Below, in pieces: positions 15,262 to 23,274 of a stretch of 34,405 nt of DNA; the first letter of the stretch is position 1, and each line of letters opens with the position of its first letter. Below the pieces are notes generated by a model that was not told the origin of the DNA, searched no databases, and was given only the letters and a program-made list of their open reading frames with translations. Made by a program: the position numbers and the translations under genes. The stretch is taken from contig JARZZM010000001.1 in the NCBI GenBank assembly GCA_030130125.1, positions 70,004-104,408 of the forward strand, written 5' to 3'. Source of the stretch: Thermoproteota archaeon. Lineage in GTDB: Archaea > Korarchaeota > Korarchaeia > Korarchaeales > Korarchaeaceae.

Positions 15262-16152
15262 GATTCCCACCTCCTCTAATACCTCCCTTATCTTCGCCCT
15301 AACCTCGGCGGATTCTACCATGAGAGGGGGCCTGCACACCTCCTTTACCGGAGCTCCTAGTATAGACAGGGCAGTCTTTATCGCGGTCGGGAACGAAGAT
15401 GCGAAGTCATATATCTTAGCAAGACTCGCGAGTTTTCTGAACCCTTCCACGGCGCCTTTGAGATCTCCGGAGAGCCACGACCGGTGTATCGACAGGTGGA
15501 TCTCGGGGGCAACATTGGCTAGGGCCATGATCCCGCCGTCCCCTCCAAGGGCTAGGGTGTTGAGCAAGTGGTCATCCATCCCGGTCAGCACCGAGAAGTC
15601 CAGTCTGACGGATTTCACCCTGACCACGAGGTTGCGCATGTATGAGACGCTGTCCTTTGTCACCTTCGCGCCTACCACGTTGGAGAACTCCTCAGCAAGC
15701 CTGACGTAGACGCTCACGGGGATGTCATTCCCAGTGAGGGACGGTATGTTGTATATGATGAGCGGTAAATCCAAGGAGTTGGCTATCCTGCTGAAGTGGT
15801 GAAGAAGCCAGTCCTCCTTGAGCTTGAAGAAGTAAGGGGGCATAACCACGGCGCCGTCTGCCCCTAGGTCTTTCATCTCCCTGCCGAGCGAGATGGCCTC
15901 CTCCGTGTAATTTGAGCTTATTCCAGGAAGTATCTTGGGTCCCTCAACAGTATCCAGACTTATCCTCACTATGTCGAGCATCTCGTCCCTTCTCAGGTGA
16001 ACGAATTCCCCTGTAGTCGAGTTGACGAAGATGCCGTCAACTCCTTTCTCGCTTAGAAATGAAACGAGCCATCTCAGGGCCTCTTCATCGATGGAAAGGT
16101 CCTCATTGAAGGGGGTTATCATCGGAACTATTACTCCGGAAAATCCCTTCAT
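15250..16152 (-). CDS. DHDPS/NAL-family pyruvate aldolase, substrate uncertain
   Basis: A 300-residue TIM-barrel class I lyase of the dihydrodipicolinate synthase family, which forms a Schiff base with pyruvate. Visible active-site residues are the TTGE motif (T46, T47), Y134 in YNIPSLTG and Schiff-base lysine K163 in GAKVTK. True DapA enzymes usually carry YNVPSRTG, with an arginine that binds the aspartate semialdehyde carboxylate; here that position is leucine. A sugar-acid aldolase (such as KDG or N-acetylneuraminate type) or another pyruvate aldolase is at least as likely as lysine synthesis. The ATG start is about 25 bp below a GATTATATGATC box, so the message is probably leaderless. 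No other lysine or sugar-acid genes lie nearby. Confidence 0.88.
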   Translation of the reverse strand: MKGFSGVIVPMITPFNEDLSIDEEALRWLVSFLSEKGVDGIFVNSTTGEFVHLRRDEMLDIVRISLDTVEGPKILPGISSNYTEEAISLGREMKDLGADGAVVMPPYFFKLKEDWLLHHFSRIANSLDLPLIIYNIPSLTGNDIPVSVYVRLAEEFSNVVGAKVTKDSVSYMRNLVVRVKSVRLDFSVLTGMDDHLLNTLALGGDGGIMALANVAPEIHLSIHRSWLSGDLKGAVEGFRKLASLAKIYDFASSFPTAIKTALSILGAPVKEVCRPPLMVESAEVRAKIREVLEEVGISIE

Positions 16153-16184
16153 ACGAATGAGAGAGGGAGGAGATCATATAATCC

Positions 16185-16367
16185 CTAGGTGGTGAGGGAC
16201 CTCTGCAGTCCCTGAACGTACTTGGCAAGGAGGTAGGCCATGGCCAAGTTAGTGGTGGCCATGAGTATGCCGACTCCTCCGTCGAATCCCATCAGGGTCA
16301 GCACCAGCCCTACATGGTAGGCGAGAGCGTTACCCACCATCAATCCGAAGATTCTCAAGGCCACCAC
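16185..16367 (-). CDS. Small two-helix membrane protein
   Basis: A 60-residue hydrophobic protein with two predicted membrane helices and a C-terminal basic tail (KYVQGLQRSLTT). No family is recognised. The TATA box TATTTATAA (minus strand, around 16389-16396) predicts initiation near 16366, which matches the GTG at 16367 for a leaderless message; a longer start at 16385 would lie above that point. It is 32 bp upstream of the aldolase on the same strand, but the aldolase has its own box, so co-transcription is only possible. An inverted repeat AACGTTAT/ATAACGTT flanks the promoter. Confidence 0.55.
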   Translation of the reverse strand: MVALRIFGLMVGNALAYHVGLVLTLMGFDGGVGILMATTNLAMAYLLAKYVQGLQRSLTT

Positions 16368-16388
16368 CGCAGATCCCTCCACCAACGT

Positions 16389-16396
16389 TATAAATA
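16389..16396 (-). promoter_or_regulatory. TATA box of the 60-residue membrane protein
   Basis: TATAAATA on the plus strand (TATTTATA in the gene's sense) lies about 26 bp before GTG 16367. It is flanked by AACGTTAT at 16384-16391 and ATAACGTT at 16418-16425, and CGTTTCA occurs twice at 16412-16418 and 16422-16428. Confidence 0.5.
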
Positions 16397-16560
16397 CAAA
16401 TTGCTTGATATCGTTTCATAACGTTTCAATAGGATCGTCAGGACCCTTCCAACTATTTCAATCCAGTAGAAGGGAGAACTAGGGGTAACTCCATCCGAGA
16501 ATATAGTTCAGTGTAAGGTAAAGACTTTAGAGATCGGGGAGTAAGGTATCTGGAGTTAAC

Positions 16561-17637
16561 ATGAGGGTGTATTTGGACAACGAACTCTCACCCAGGCCCC
16601 CGGACGAGGTCGTAGAGTTCCTCATCCCCTTCTTCAACAAGAAGGCCTACGGATCCCCAAAGGTACCGCATGGACCTGGTCTGGAGGCTTATCAGTTCAT
16701 CCAAGAGGTGCTGGAGTACCTGAGCTCCTTGCTTAACTCCGATGGCGATTTTACGATAGTGGGGAGTGGAACGGAAGCCAATAACCTAGCCTTGAGGGGC
16801 ATCATCAAGTTCCTCGGTAAGAGGGGCAATCTGGTGACTAGTTCAGTTGAGCACAGGAGCGTGCTCGGTCTCCTAGAGGATCTATCCCAGGTACTTGAGG
16901 TGAGGACGGCTCCAGTCGATGAGGACGGTCACGTAAGGGTTGAGGAACTCGAGAGGCTAATTGATAGGGAGACGATTCTGGTCAGCGTCCAGATGGTGAA
17001 TCAGGAGACAGGTGCGATCCACGATCTGGACGCGATCTCTGACATAACTAGGGATAAAGGAGTTCTCCTGCACGTGGATGCCTGCGATGCTTTGGGAAGA
17101 GTTCTCATAGACCTATCTAAGGTGGACCTCCTCTCCATCAGTGGAAGCAAGATCTACGGCCCGAGAGGGGTTGGCCTCCTCTACGTCAGGGAGGACTTGG
17201 ATCTGGAACCCATAATGTCTGGAAGCGCTGGGATACAACTGCTAACTCCTGTCGATGTAAATATACCTGCTTTGGCAGGTTTCCACAAAGCCTTACAGCT
17301 GTTCGGATCCCCCGAAAAATGGGAGGAGGTGAAGAGGATGAGGGACAGGATATCTAGGGAGCTGGAGGGCACTGATGTAGTGATGAATAGCCCACCGGAC
17401 TCGGTGGATACAATCAACTTCTCAGTGAGGGAGGGGGCCGGAGCCCTTATACTAGAGGCGAGCTCACGCGGACTCTACATGTCACAGGGCACCTCCGAGC
17501 CAGTGAGCTATGTGCTCACCGCCATGGGGAGGACCAAGGAGCTAGCCGCTAACAGCCTCATGTTAAAACTTCATCCGTATATGAAGTGGAGGGAGGTCGA
17601 CTTCACGATAGAAGTACTGAGCGACTTGCTGGGTTGA
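16561..17637 (+). CDS. NifS/IscS-like aminotransferase class V enzyme lacking the catalytic cysteine
   Basis: A 358-residue PLP enzyme of fold-type I that resembles cysteine desulfurases. Family features include YLDN at the start, GSGTEANNLAL (68-78), EHRSV with H98, the cofactor aspartate D173 in HVDACDALG, and lysine K197 in SGSKIYGPRGVG. The desulfurase nucleophile normally lies in a loop like SSACTSxxxEPSHVL. Here the matching stretch is MSQGTSEPVSYVL (307-319) with no cysteine, and the only cysteine in the protein is C175 beside the cofactor. The AxxTT motif near the start and the H before the PLP lysine are also changed. It is probably not a desulfurase in the usual sense. GGAG at 16552-16555 precedes the ATG. 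No IscU or SUF genes lie nearby. Confidence 0.82.
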   Translation: MRVYLDNELSPRPPDEVVEFLIPFFNKKAYGSPKVPHGPGLEAYQFIQEVLEYLSSLLNSDGDFTIVGSGTEANNLALRGIIKFLGKRGNLVTSSVEHRSVLGLLEDLSQVLEVRTAPVDEDGHVRVEELERLIDRETILVSVQMVNQETGAIHDLDAISDITRDKGVLLHVDACDALGRVLIDLSKVDLLSISGSKIYGPRGVGLLYVREDLDLEPIMSGSAGIQLLTPVDVNIPALAGFHKALQLFGSPEKWEEVKRMRDRISRELEGTDVVMNSPPDSVDTINFSVREGAGALILEASSRGLYMSQGTSEPVSYVLTAMGRTKELAANSLMLKLHPYMKWREVDFTIEVLSDLLG

Positions 17638-17734
17638 GAAGAAGCGAGAAGAAGCCGAGTTCTCGCGGACCATTTCACACATGAAAAAAGGAAACTATTT
17701 CAAATATACTTTGAACTGAACCATGGTGCTTCAT

Positions 17735-19117
17735 ATGTCCGAGCACAAGCCGACTGTTGAGGAGCTTCTTAAGAAGGCTGAAAAGCCTTCTAAGCTAGCC
17801 CTCGCATATCACCCATTTTACGAGGGCAAGGTTCAGGTCATGCCCAAATGCGTTGTCAGGGATGTGGACGACTTCGCCATTTGGTACACACCTGGCGTTG
17901 CAGCCTCGTGCAAGGTGATAAAGGAGGATCCTGAGCAATCCTTCTACCACACCAACAGGTGGAATTACGTTGCCGTCGTGAGCGACGGCACCAGAGTTCT
18001 GGGCCTCGGTAATATAGGTCCGGAAGCAGGTCTACCCGTGATGGAGGGTAAGGCCCTCCTGTTCAAATACCTAGGGGGGGTTGATGCCTTTCCATTGGTT
18101 GTTAGGGCTCACAAGCCGGATGAGATGCTCAAACTCTTGGAATGGATCGAACCCAACTTTGGAGGGATCAACCTAGAGGATATCGAGAAGCCGAAGTGCT
18201 ATTACGTACTGGAAGAGGCGAGGAAGAGGCTTGAGATCCCCGTTTGGCATGATGATCAGCAGGGTACTGCAACTGTGGTATATGCGGGTCTCAAGAACGC
18301 CTTTAAACTAGTTGGTAAGGACATGAAGCAAGCCAAGATAGTCTTCTACGGTGCGGGCGCGTCCAACGTGAGGGGAGCGATAGTCCTGATAAAGGCGGGA
18401 GTGCCTCCAGGACATATCGTGATGATAGACAGTAAGGGGCCCCTCTATCGCGACAGACCTGATATGGACGAGATAAAGGAGAAGGACCCGTGGAAGTACG
18501 ATCTGGCCATGAAGACCAATGATGAGAACGTTAAAACTATAGAGGAGGCCTTCAAGGGGGCCGATGCTGTCATAGGAATGAGCAGACCTGGACCCGGTGT
18601 TATTAAACCCGAGTGGATCAAGCTGATGAACGACGATGCCATAGTGTTCTCGTGCGCCAATCCCGTCCCTGAGATATGGCCTTGGGAGGCCAAGGAGGCT
18701 GGGGCTAGGATCGTCGCCACTGGAAGGAGCGACTTCCCCAACCAGGTGAACAACAGCCTCGGATTCCCCGCTATCTTCAGAGGTGTTCTCGATGTGAGGG
18801 CGAGGACCATAACCGACGAGATGTGTATAGCCGCTGGAGACGCCCTAGCCAAGTTCGCCGAGGAAAAGGGAATACACGAGGAGTACATACTCCCGACCAT
18901 GGACGAATGGGAGGTATACCCGCTGGAGGCGGTAGCAGCGGCTGAGCAGTCCATCAAGCAGGGCGTGGCTAGGAAGATCCTCAGCAGGAACGAGCTCTAC
19001 GAGAGGGCGGTGAATATAATCAAGAATGCCAGAGAAGCAACTAAGCTTCTCATGGAGAAGGGCCTGATACCCTCACCGCCTCCCGAGGAGGAGGTCTTGG
19101 AGAGCTACGGCCCGTAA
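17735..19117 (+). CDS. Malic enzyme (oxaloacetate-decarboxylating malate dehydrogenase)
   Basis: A 460-residue enzyme that oxidatively decarboxylates malate to pyruvate and CO2 with NAD(P). The catalytic tyrosine lies in WYTPGVA (about 50-56), the catalytic lysine in [13 protein letters not shown], metal-binding acids in INLEDI and HDDQQGTA, and the nucleotide fold starts at [13 protein letters not shown]. It is of the shorter prokaryotic type without a phosphotransacetylase domain. I place the start at ATG 17735, about 30 bp after AAATATACT at 17702-17710; ATG 17723 would add four residues. It links the malate pool to pyruvate and fits either an anaplerotic or gluconeogenic role. No obvious operon partners. 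Confidence 0.93.
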   Translation: MSEHKPTVEELLKKAEKPSKLALAYHPFYEGKVQVMPKCVVRDVDDFAIWYTPGVAASCKVIKEDPEQSFYHTNRWNYVAVVSDGTRVLGLGNIGPEAGLPVMEGKALLFKYLGGVDAFPLVVRAHKPDEMLKLLEWIEPNFGGINLEDIEKPKCYYVLEEARKRLEIPVWHDDQQGTATVVYAGLKNAFKLVGKDMKQAKIVFYGAGASNVRGAIVLIKAGVPPGHIVMIDSKGPLYRDRPDMDEIKEKDPWKYDLAMKTNDENVKTIEEAFKGADAVIGMSRPGPGVIKPEWIKLMNDDAIVFSCANPVPEIWPWEAKEAGARIVATGRSDFPNQVNNSLGFPAIFRGVLDVRARTITDEMCIAAGDALAKFAEEKGIHEEYILPTMDEWEVYPLEAVAAAEQSIKQGVARKILSRNELYERAVNIIKNAREATKLLMEKGLIPSPPPEEEVLESYGP

Positions 19118-19179
19118 TTTCTCTCCTATTTTTCGAGCCCTCTAAGTCTAGGGAGTCCTGCCAGCTGCATACAGTTCAC

Positions 19180-19187
19180 TTTTTAAC
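19180..19187 (+). promoter_or_regulatory. TATA-like box of the transglutaminase-like gene and possibly the aro operon
   Basis: TTTTTAAC is centred about 25 bp before the ATG at 19208, fitting a leaderless message. I see no other promoter before aroC, so this box may drive all four plus-strand genes to 24050. Confidence 0.55.
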
Positions 19188-19207
19188 GCTGGCTGCTCCT
19201 CTAACCT

Positions 19208-20821
19208 ATGCGACTAATCTTCGCAGCATTACTCCTGACGCTCTTGCTTGCATCACAAGCCCTCCCAATCCAAGCATCCCCGCAGAAGCGTAAGGTCCTC
19301 ATAATAGCCAATGAGTTCGATTCCAAGGCCGCAGATGTATTGAAGGCGGCCCTCTCGGAACTTGGCATGAAAGTGGAGAGGTCCATTAAGCCTTCCGATG
19401 GTTACGAGCTCTACTTCGTCCTAGGTGGGCCACTCGCTAAGGGTGCGGGACACCTCTCTAGGAAGCTGCTACCTCGAGAGGAGTCACAGGCTCTCATGAA
19501 TGTGAGGGGATACTGGACTTTCGTCCTCTCTTCCATTGATGGGAGGGACGCTCTGGTCATCTCGGGTCACACTAGGAAGGAGACCCTCCAAGCCGTCAAG
19601 TCCCTCCTAGACAAAGGGATTGCGGACTTCGTGGTTGATAGGGAGGTGAGGATAGCACCCCCTCTCTCTGAAAAAGAGAGGAGGAATACTACCTCGCTCC
19701 ACTTCAAGTGGAGGTTCCCCCCCAAGGTGGGCAAGGACTACGAGTTCTCTCTAGATGTTCCCTTACCTCTAATAGACTTCCTCAGAGTCAAACCGAGGAT
19801 GAAAGTGGTTGAGTTCAATGAGAGCAGGGAGACCCTGATATTCACATGGTACTTGATGGTCAGGACGCCCCACGATGATCCTTACATCTCCAAACTAGTA
19901 GAAAAGCTCGAATCCATTGCAGAGAGCGAGGGAATGGACGAGTACAGGAAGCTCTGGTTCGTCGCCTCCTTCATCCAGAGCCTGAAGTACTCGTTAGCAA
20001 ACGAGTTCTCCCCCACCGGGGATTACCCCAGCTACCCGTTAGAGACCCTTTACAGGGGTAACGGCGATTGTGAGGACCTGTCAATACTCCTCATATCCCT
20101 CTACGAGCAGATGGGCTACAAGTCAGCTCTTCTGATAATGCCCACTCACGCTGCGGCCGCTGTATACATGAATCCTGAGCTGGTGAGGTGGCCTCGCGTC
20201 AAGGCTGATGTGATAGACTTTGAAGGGGCACCAGTGGTTCTCGTTGATCTTCTGGATCTCCAGAGAAAATTGGGGGAGGGACCCGCTTCCTTGGAGTTCG
20301 AGCTGGATGGGGCTAGCTACTTCTACATGGAGACCACGAACTTCTTCATGCCGGGCGAAGTTCCCGATCTGTCGTGGCTGACCGATCAAATAGGCTGGTA
20401 TTACAGCGACTTCCCACTCTTCGTCGTGAGCATGGAGGGGGTCCCCGTTCCCCTAATAGCCAACTATACCATAGCCACTAGGAGGATAGGGGACGGGTAT
20501 GGGGTTACAGTTATAGCCAAGGTAACCAACGTGGGCGATAGGGAAACGGTTCCCCTCAAATTGGAAGCTCAACTCTCCCCCCTAAGCCAAGTGAAGGTTG
20601 GAGGGAACGATCCCCACCTCGTGAGACTCGGGGAAGCTGGCGATAGGTTGACCTTGGACAGGAAGGTCGAGCTGGTGGATGTGGACACCCTGCAGCCAGG
20701 GACTGTGAAGACCATTGTAATTAACTTCTACACCCTGATCTCAAAGATGGGAGCGAGTATCGCTCTGAAATATCAGGACTCCGATCTAGATTTCGTCAGG
20801 ATAAGACCTTTCAATCCGTGA
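19208..20821 (+). CDS. Secreted transglutaminase-like protein with an S-layer-type alpha/beta module
   Basis: A 537-residue exported protein. A signal peptide covers about 1-23. Residues about 27-145 form an alpha/beta module (LYFVLGGPLAKGA, then ALVISGHTRKET) that resembles modules in archaeal S-layer proteins and a similar one in the surface protein at 26897-28501. A transglutaminase-like domain follows: C288 in GNGDCEDLSILL and H314 in MPTHAAAAVY are the likely catalytic pair, with an acidic third residue later. Such domains can be proteases, cross-linking enzymes or inactive scaffolds. A beta-rich tail closes the chain with no membrane anchor visible. Its stop is 9 bp before aroC, so it is probably co-transcribed with aromatic amino-acid genes, an odd pairing. 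Confidence 0.8.
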   Translation: MRLIFAALLLTLLLASQALPIQASPQKRKVLIIANEFDSKAADVLKAALSELGMKVERSIKPSDGYELYFVLGGPLAKGAGHLSRKLLPREESQALMNVRGYWTFVLSSIDGRDALVISGHTRKETLQAVKSLLDKGIADFVVDREVRIAPPLSEKERRNTTSLHFKWRFPPKVGKDYEFSLDVPLPLIDFLRVKPRMKVVEFNESRETLIFTWYLMVRTPHDDPYISKLVEKLESIAESEGMDEYRKLWFVASFIQSLKYSLANEFSPTGDYPSYPLETLYRGNGDCEDLSILLISLYEQMGYKSALLIMPTHAAAAVYMNPELVRWPRVKADVIDFEGAPVVLVDLLDLQRKLGEGPASLEFELDGASYFYMETTNFFMPGEVPDLSWLTDQIGWYYSDFPLFVVSMEGVPVPLIANYTIATRRIGDGYGVTVIAKVTNVGDRETVPLKLEAQLSPLSQVKVGGNDPHLVRLGEAGDRLTLDRKVELVDVDTLQPGTVKTIVINFYTLISKMGASIALKYQDSDLDFVRIRPFNP

Positions 20822-20830
20822 GGTGATCTG

Positions 20831-21925
20831 ATGGCTGGGGACGTGCTGGGCAGGGAGCTGCGCCTGATATCCTTCGGAGAGAGCCATGGGGACGTGGTGG
20901 GAGCCGTTGTGGAGGGAGTTCCCGCCGGGCTTCCGCTGGATGAGTCTGATGTGCAGGAGCTGCTCGATCTAAGGAGGCCTGGCCAGTCCGAGTACACCAC
21001 TAGCAGGTCGGAGGCGGATAGGGTGAGGATCCTCAGCGGGGTCTTCAGGGGGAGAACCACAGGTGCTCCAATCGCGATGATAGTGCGAAACGAGGACATC
21101 GTTTCCTCCTACTACGAGGAGTTCCTGAGGACCCCAAGGCCCGGGCATGCTGATTACGTGGCTAGACTCAAGTACGGGGGCTACAACGATTACAGAGGTG
21201 GAGGTAGGTTCTCAGGTCGAATGACCATCTCGATGTGCATGGGGGGAGCTATAGCGAGGAAGCTCCTTAAGAGTATCGGGACGGAGGTTATAGCTTACTC
21301 GCTGGAGATAGGGGGCGAGAGGGCATCAGACTTCACGCTGGACGAGGCTAAGGAGTACAGGTATAGGAACCCAGTTAGGGCCCCCAACGAGGAGAGCTAC
21401 AAGAGGATGGCCGAAGCCATAGAGAGTGCCAGAAGGGAGGGGGATAGTGTGGGAGGGGTGGTTGAAGCCGTAGCTCTGAATGTGCCACCCGGTTTGGGCG
21501 AACCTCTCTTCGATACCATAGAGGGCGATGTGGCGAAGGCCATGTTCTCCATACCGGCCGTCAAGGGAGTGGAGTTCGGCTCTGGCTTCAAAGCGGCGAG
21601 GATGAGGGGATCGGAGCACAACGATCCGCTGGTAATAAGGGATGGGAAAGTCGCCTACGCCAAGAACGATCACGGTGGTGTCATAGGCGGCATTACCACA
21701 GGAGAGCCGGTCGTGGTCAGGGTCGCCTTCAAGCCCACCTCGTCCATAGCCAAGCCACAGCGTACCGTAGACCTTGAGGAGATGAGGGAAGTGGAGATAA
21801 GGGTTAAAGGGAGGCACGATCCATGCATTGTGCCGAGGGCTGTCGTGGTGGTCGAGAGCATGCTGGCCTTCGTGCTCGCCGATCACGCGATCAGGGCCAG
21901 CCTCATACCCAAGGTGCTGAGGTGA
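20831..21925 (+). CDS. aroC: Chorismate synthase
   Basis: Last step of the shikimate pathway: converts 5-enolpyruvylshikimate-3-phosphate to chorismate with reduced FMN. The 364-residue protein has the signatures SFGESHGDVVGAVVEGVPAG near the start, RRPGQSEYTTSRSEAD (about 47-62), GGGRFSGRMT in the FMN region and the late SSIAKPQRTVD motif. Length is normal. AGGTGAT precedes the ATG by 3 bases. It follows a secreted protein gene by 9 bp and is followed by the chorismate mutase-aminotransferase gene, so chorismate is made and used by adjacent genes. Confidence 0.96.
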   Translation: MAGDVLGRELRLISFGESHGDVVGAVVEGVPAGLPLDESDVQELLDLRRPGQSEYTTSRSEADRVRILSGVFRGRTTGAPIAMIVRNEDIVSSYYEEFLRTPRPGHADYVARLKYGGYNDYRGGGRFSGRMTISMCMGGAIARKLLKSIGTEVIAYSLEIGGERASDFTLDEAKEYRYRNPVRAPNEESYKRMAEAIESARREGDSVGGVVEAVALNVPPGLGEPLFDTIEGDVAKAMFSIPAVKGVEFGSGFKAARMRGSEHNDPLVIRDGKVAYAKNDHGGVIGGITTGEPVVVRVAFKPTSSIAKPQRTVDLEEMREVEIRVKGRHDPCIVPRAVVVVESMLAFVLADHAIRASLIPKVLR

Positions 21926-21930
21926 AGTTG

Positions 21931-23274
21931 ATGGAGGACCTGAGAGCGAGGGTGAGGGAGGTAACCCTCGGATTAGTGGAGTTGTATGCCGAGAGGATGT
22001 CCTTGGTCAGGCGGATAGCTGAGTTGAAGAGGGAGAGAGGCCTTCCAGTCAAGGACGAGGCCGTAGAGACTAGGCTTTGGGATGAGGTTTCAGCCAAGTG
22101 TAGGGAGAGGGGGCTGGATCAGCTGGATTGCAGGAGGATCTTCAGCTTCCTGATCTCCTCCTCCATCAGGGCTCAGATCCCGGAGGGTGGCGGAGCAGGA
22201 CCGCACGTGGAGGTCTTCAGGAGGGCCAAGGAGATCGAGAGGTCCGGCACCAGGGTTTACCACCTCGAAGTGGGTGAGCCTCCATGGTCCTTCCCGCCAG
22301 CGGTCTTGGATTCCTTAGTGGAGGCTATAAAGAGGGGGGAAACGAGGTACGGCACCTCAACTGGCACCTTCAGGTTCAGGGAAGCTGCCAGCGAGTGGCT
22401 CTCACGCAGGGACGGCATTGACGTCAATCCGGAGGAGGTAATACCTACGCCGGGATCCAAGTACGCGATCTTCTCTATACTGTCCACCTTCCTCAGACCG
22501 GGTGACAGGGTGGGAGTGCTGCTCCCTGCTTGGCCTGCCTACAGGGGAATGGCATCCCATCTCTCCTTAGAGATGGTCGAGATCGATTCAACTGAGGAGG
22601 TCGAGAAGCTCGAGGGAGTTAGAGCCTTCATCCTCTGCTCTCCCAACAATCCCGACGGGAAGGTGTGGTCCAAGAAGGAACTTGAATCCTTGGCAGAGGT
22701 TTTGAGGGAGACGGATGCACTTCTAATCAGTGACGACGCGTATGCGGAGTTATCGTTCTCGGAGAGGGTTCCCCCCTCCAAGGTGTACGAGAACACTATA
22801 TCGGTGAACACCCTGTCGAAGGCTTTCGGCATGACCGGCTTCAGGCTGGGATACGTGCAGGGGGACGAGGAGAAGGTGAGGAAGCTGGCCAAGTTCATCG
22901 GCCTGACAATCACGAACGTCCCTGAGTTCATCCAAGAGGCTGGATCTTCGGCCTTGGAGTCAGCTGGCGACTGGATCCCGAGGGTAATGGGGCACATGAT
23001 CTCCTACCTTGACTTGGCTATGAGGAAACTTGAGGGAGCTCCTCTCCAGATGAACAGACCTGATGGAGCGCTATATCTCTTTCCAAGGGTGGAGCTTGAT
23101 GACTTCGACTCAATGGACTTCGCATTCAGACTGTTGGAGGATAAGAAGATAGCTGTCGCACCTGGATCGGGGTTCGGTCCCTACAACGACAGGCTGAGGA
23201 TCACTTACGCCAGTCCCGATGCAGATCAGGGATTGAGACTCCTGAGGGAGGCCCTCCAGTCTTGGAAGTCCTAG
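21931..23274 (+). CDS. Chorismate mutase (AroQ) fused to a class I/II aminotransferase
   Basis: A 447-residue bifunctional protein. Residues about 1-85 are an AroQ-type helical chorismate mutase, with LYAERMSLVRRIAELKRERGLPVKD and a third helix ending in Q82. Residues about 95-447 are a fold-type I aminotransferase with SPNNPDG (about 237-243), SDDAY (267-271) and PLP lysine K297 in NTLSKAFGMTGFRLGY. It would turn chorismate into prephenate and then transaminate prephenate, or later the keto acid, toward tyrosine or phenylalanine. The start is ATG 21931, five bases after GAGGTGA, which also contains the aroC stop; the longer frame runs inside aroC and is rejected. The tyrA start overlaps its stop. 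Both domains look complete. Confidence 0.92.
   Translation: MEDLRARVREVTLGLVELYAERMSLVRRIAELKRERGLPVKDEAVETRLWDEVSAKCRERGLDQLDCRRIFSFLISSSIRAQIPEGGGAGPHVEVFRRAKEIERSGTRVYHLEVGEPPWSFPPAVLDSLVEAIKRGETRYGTSTGTFRFREAASEWLSRRDGIDVNPEEVIPTPGSKYAIFSILSTFLRPGDRVGVLLPAWPAYRGMASHLSLEMVEIDSTEEVEKLEGVRAFILCSPNNPDGKVWSKKELESLAEVLRETDALLISDDAYAELSFSERVPPSKVYENTISVNTLSKAFGMTGFRLGYVQGDEEKVRKLAKFIGLTITNVPEFIQEAGSSALESAGDWIPRVMGHMISYLDLAMRKLEGAPLQMNRPDGALYLFPRVELDDFDSMDFAFRLLEDKKIAVAPGSGFGPYNDRLRITYASPDADQGLRLLREALQSWKS

Noticed and set aside
16411-16460. GTTTCAAT-like words resembling a CRISPR repeat end
   Set aside because: Only short fragments occur, with no repeat of 24-37 bp and no regular spacing; no cas gene is nearby.
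17636-17655. Tandem GAGAAGAAGC x 2 after the NifS-like gene
   Set aside because: Only two copies and purine-rich, partly within the stop codon of the gene; most likely chance slippage.
21823-21930. N-terminal extension of the chorismate mutase-aminotransferase fusion
   Set aside because: It lies within aroC in another frame and encodes Arg/Gly/Gln-rich sequence; the mutase domain starts at ATG 21931 after a good ribosome-binding site.
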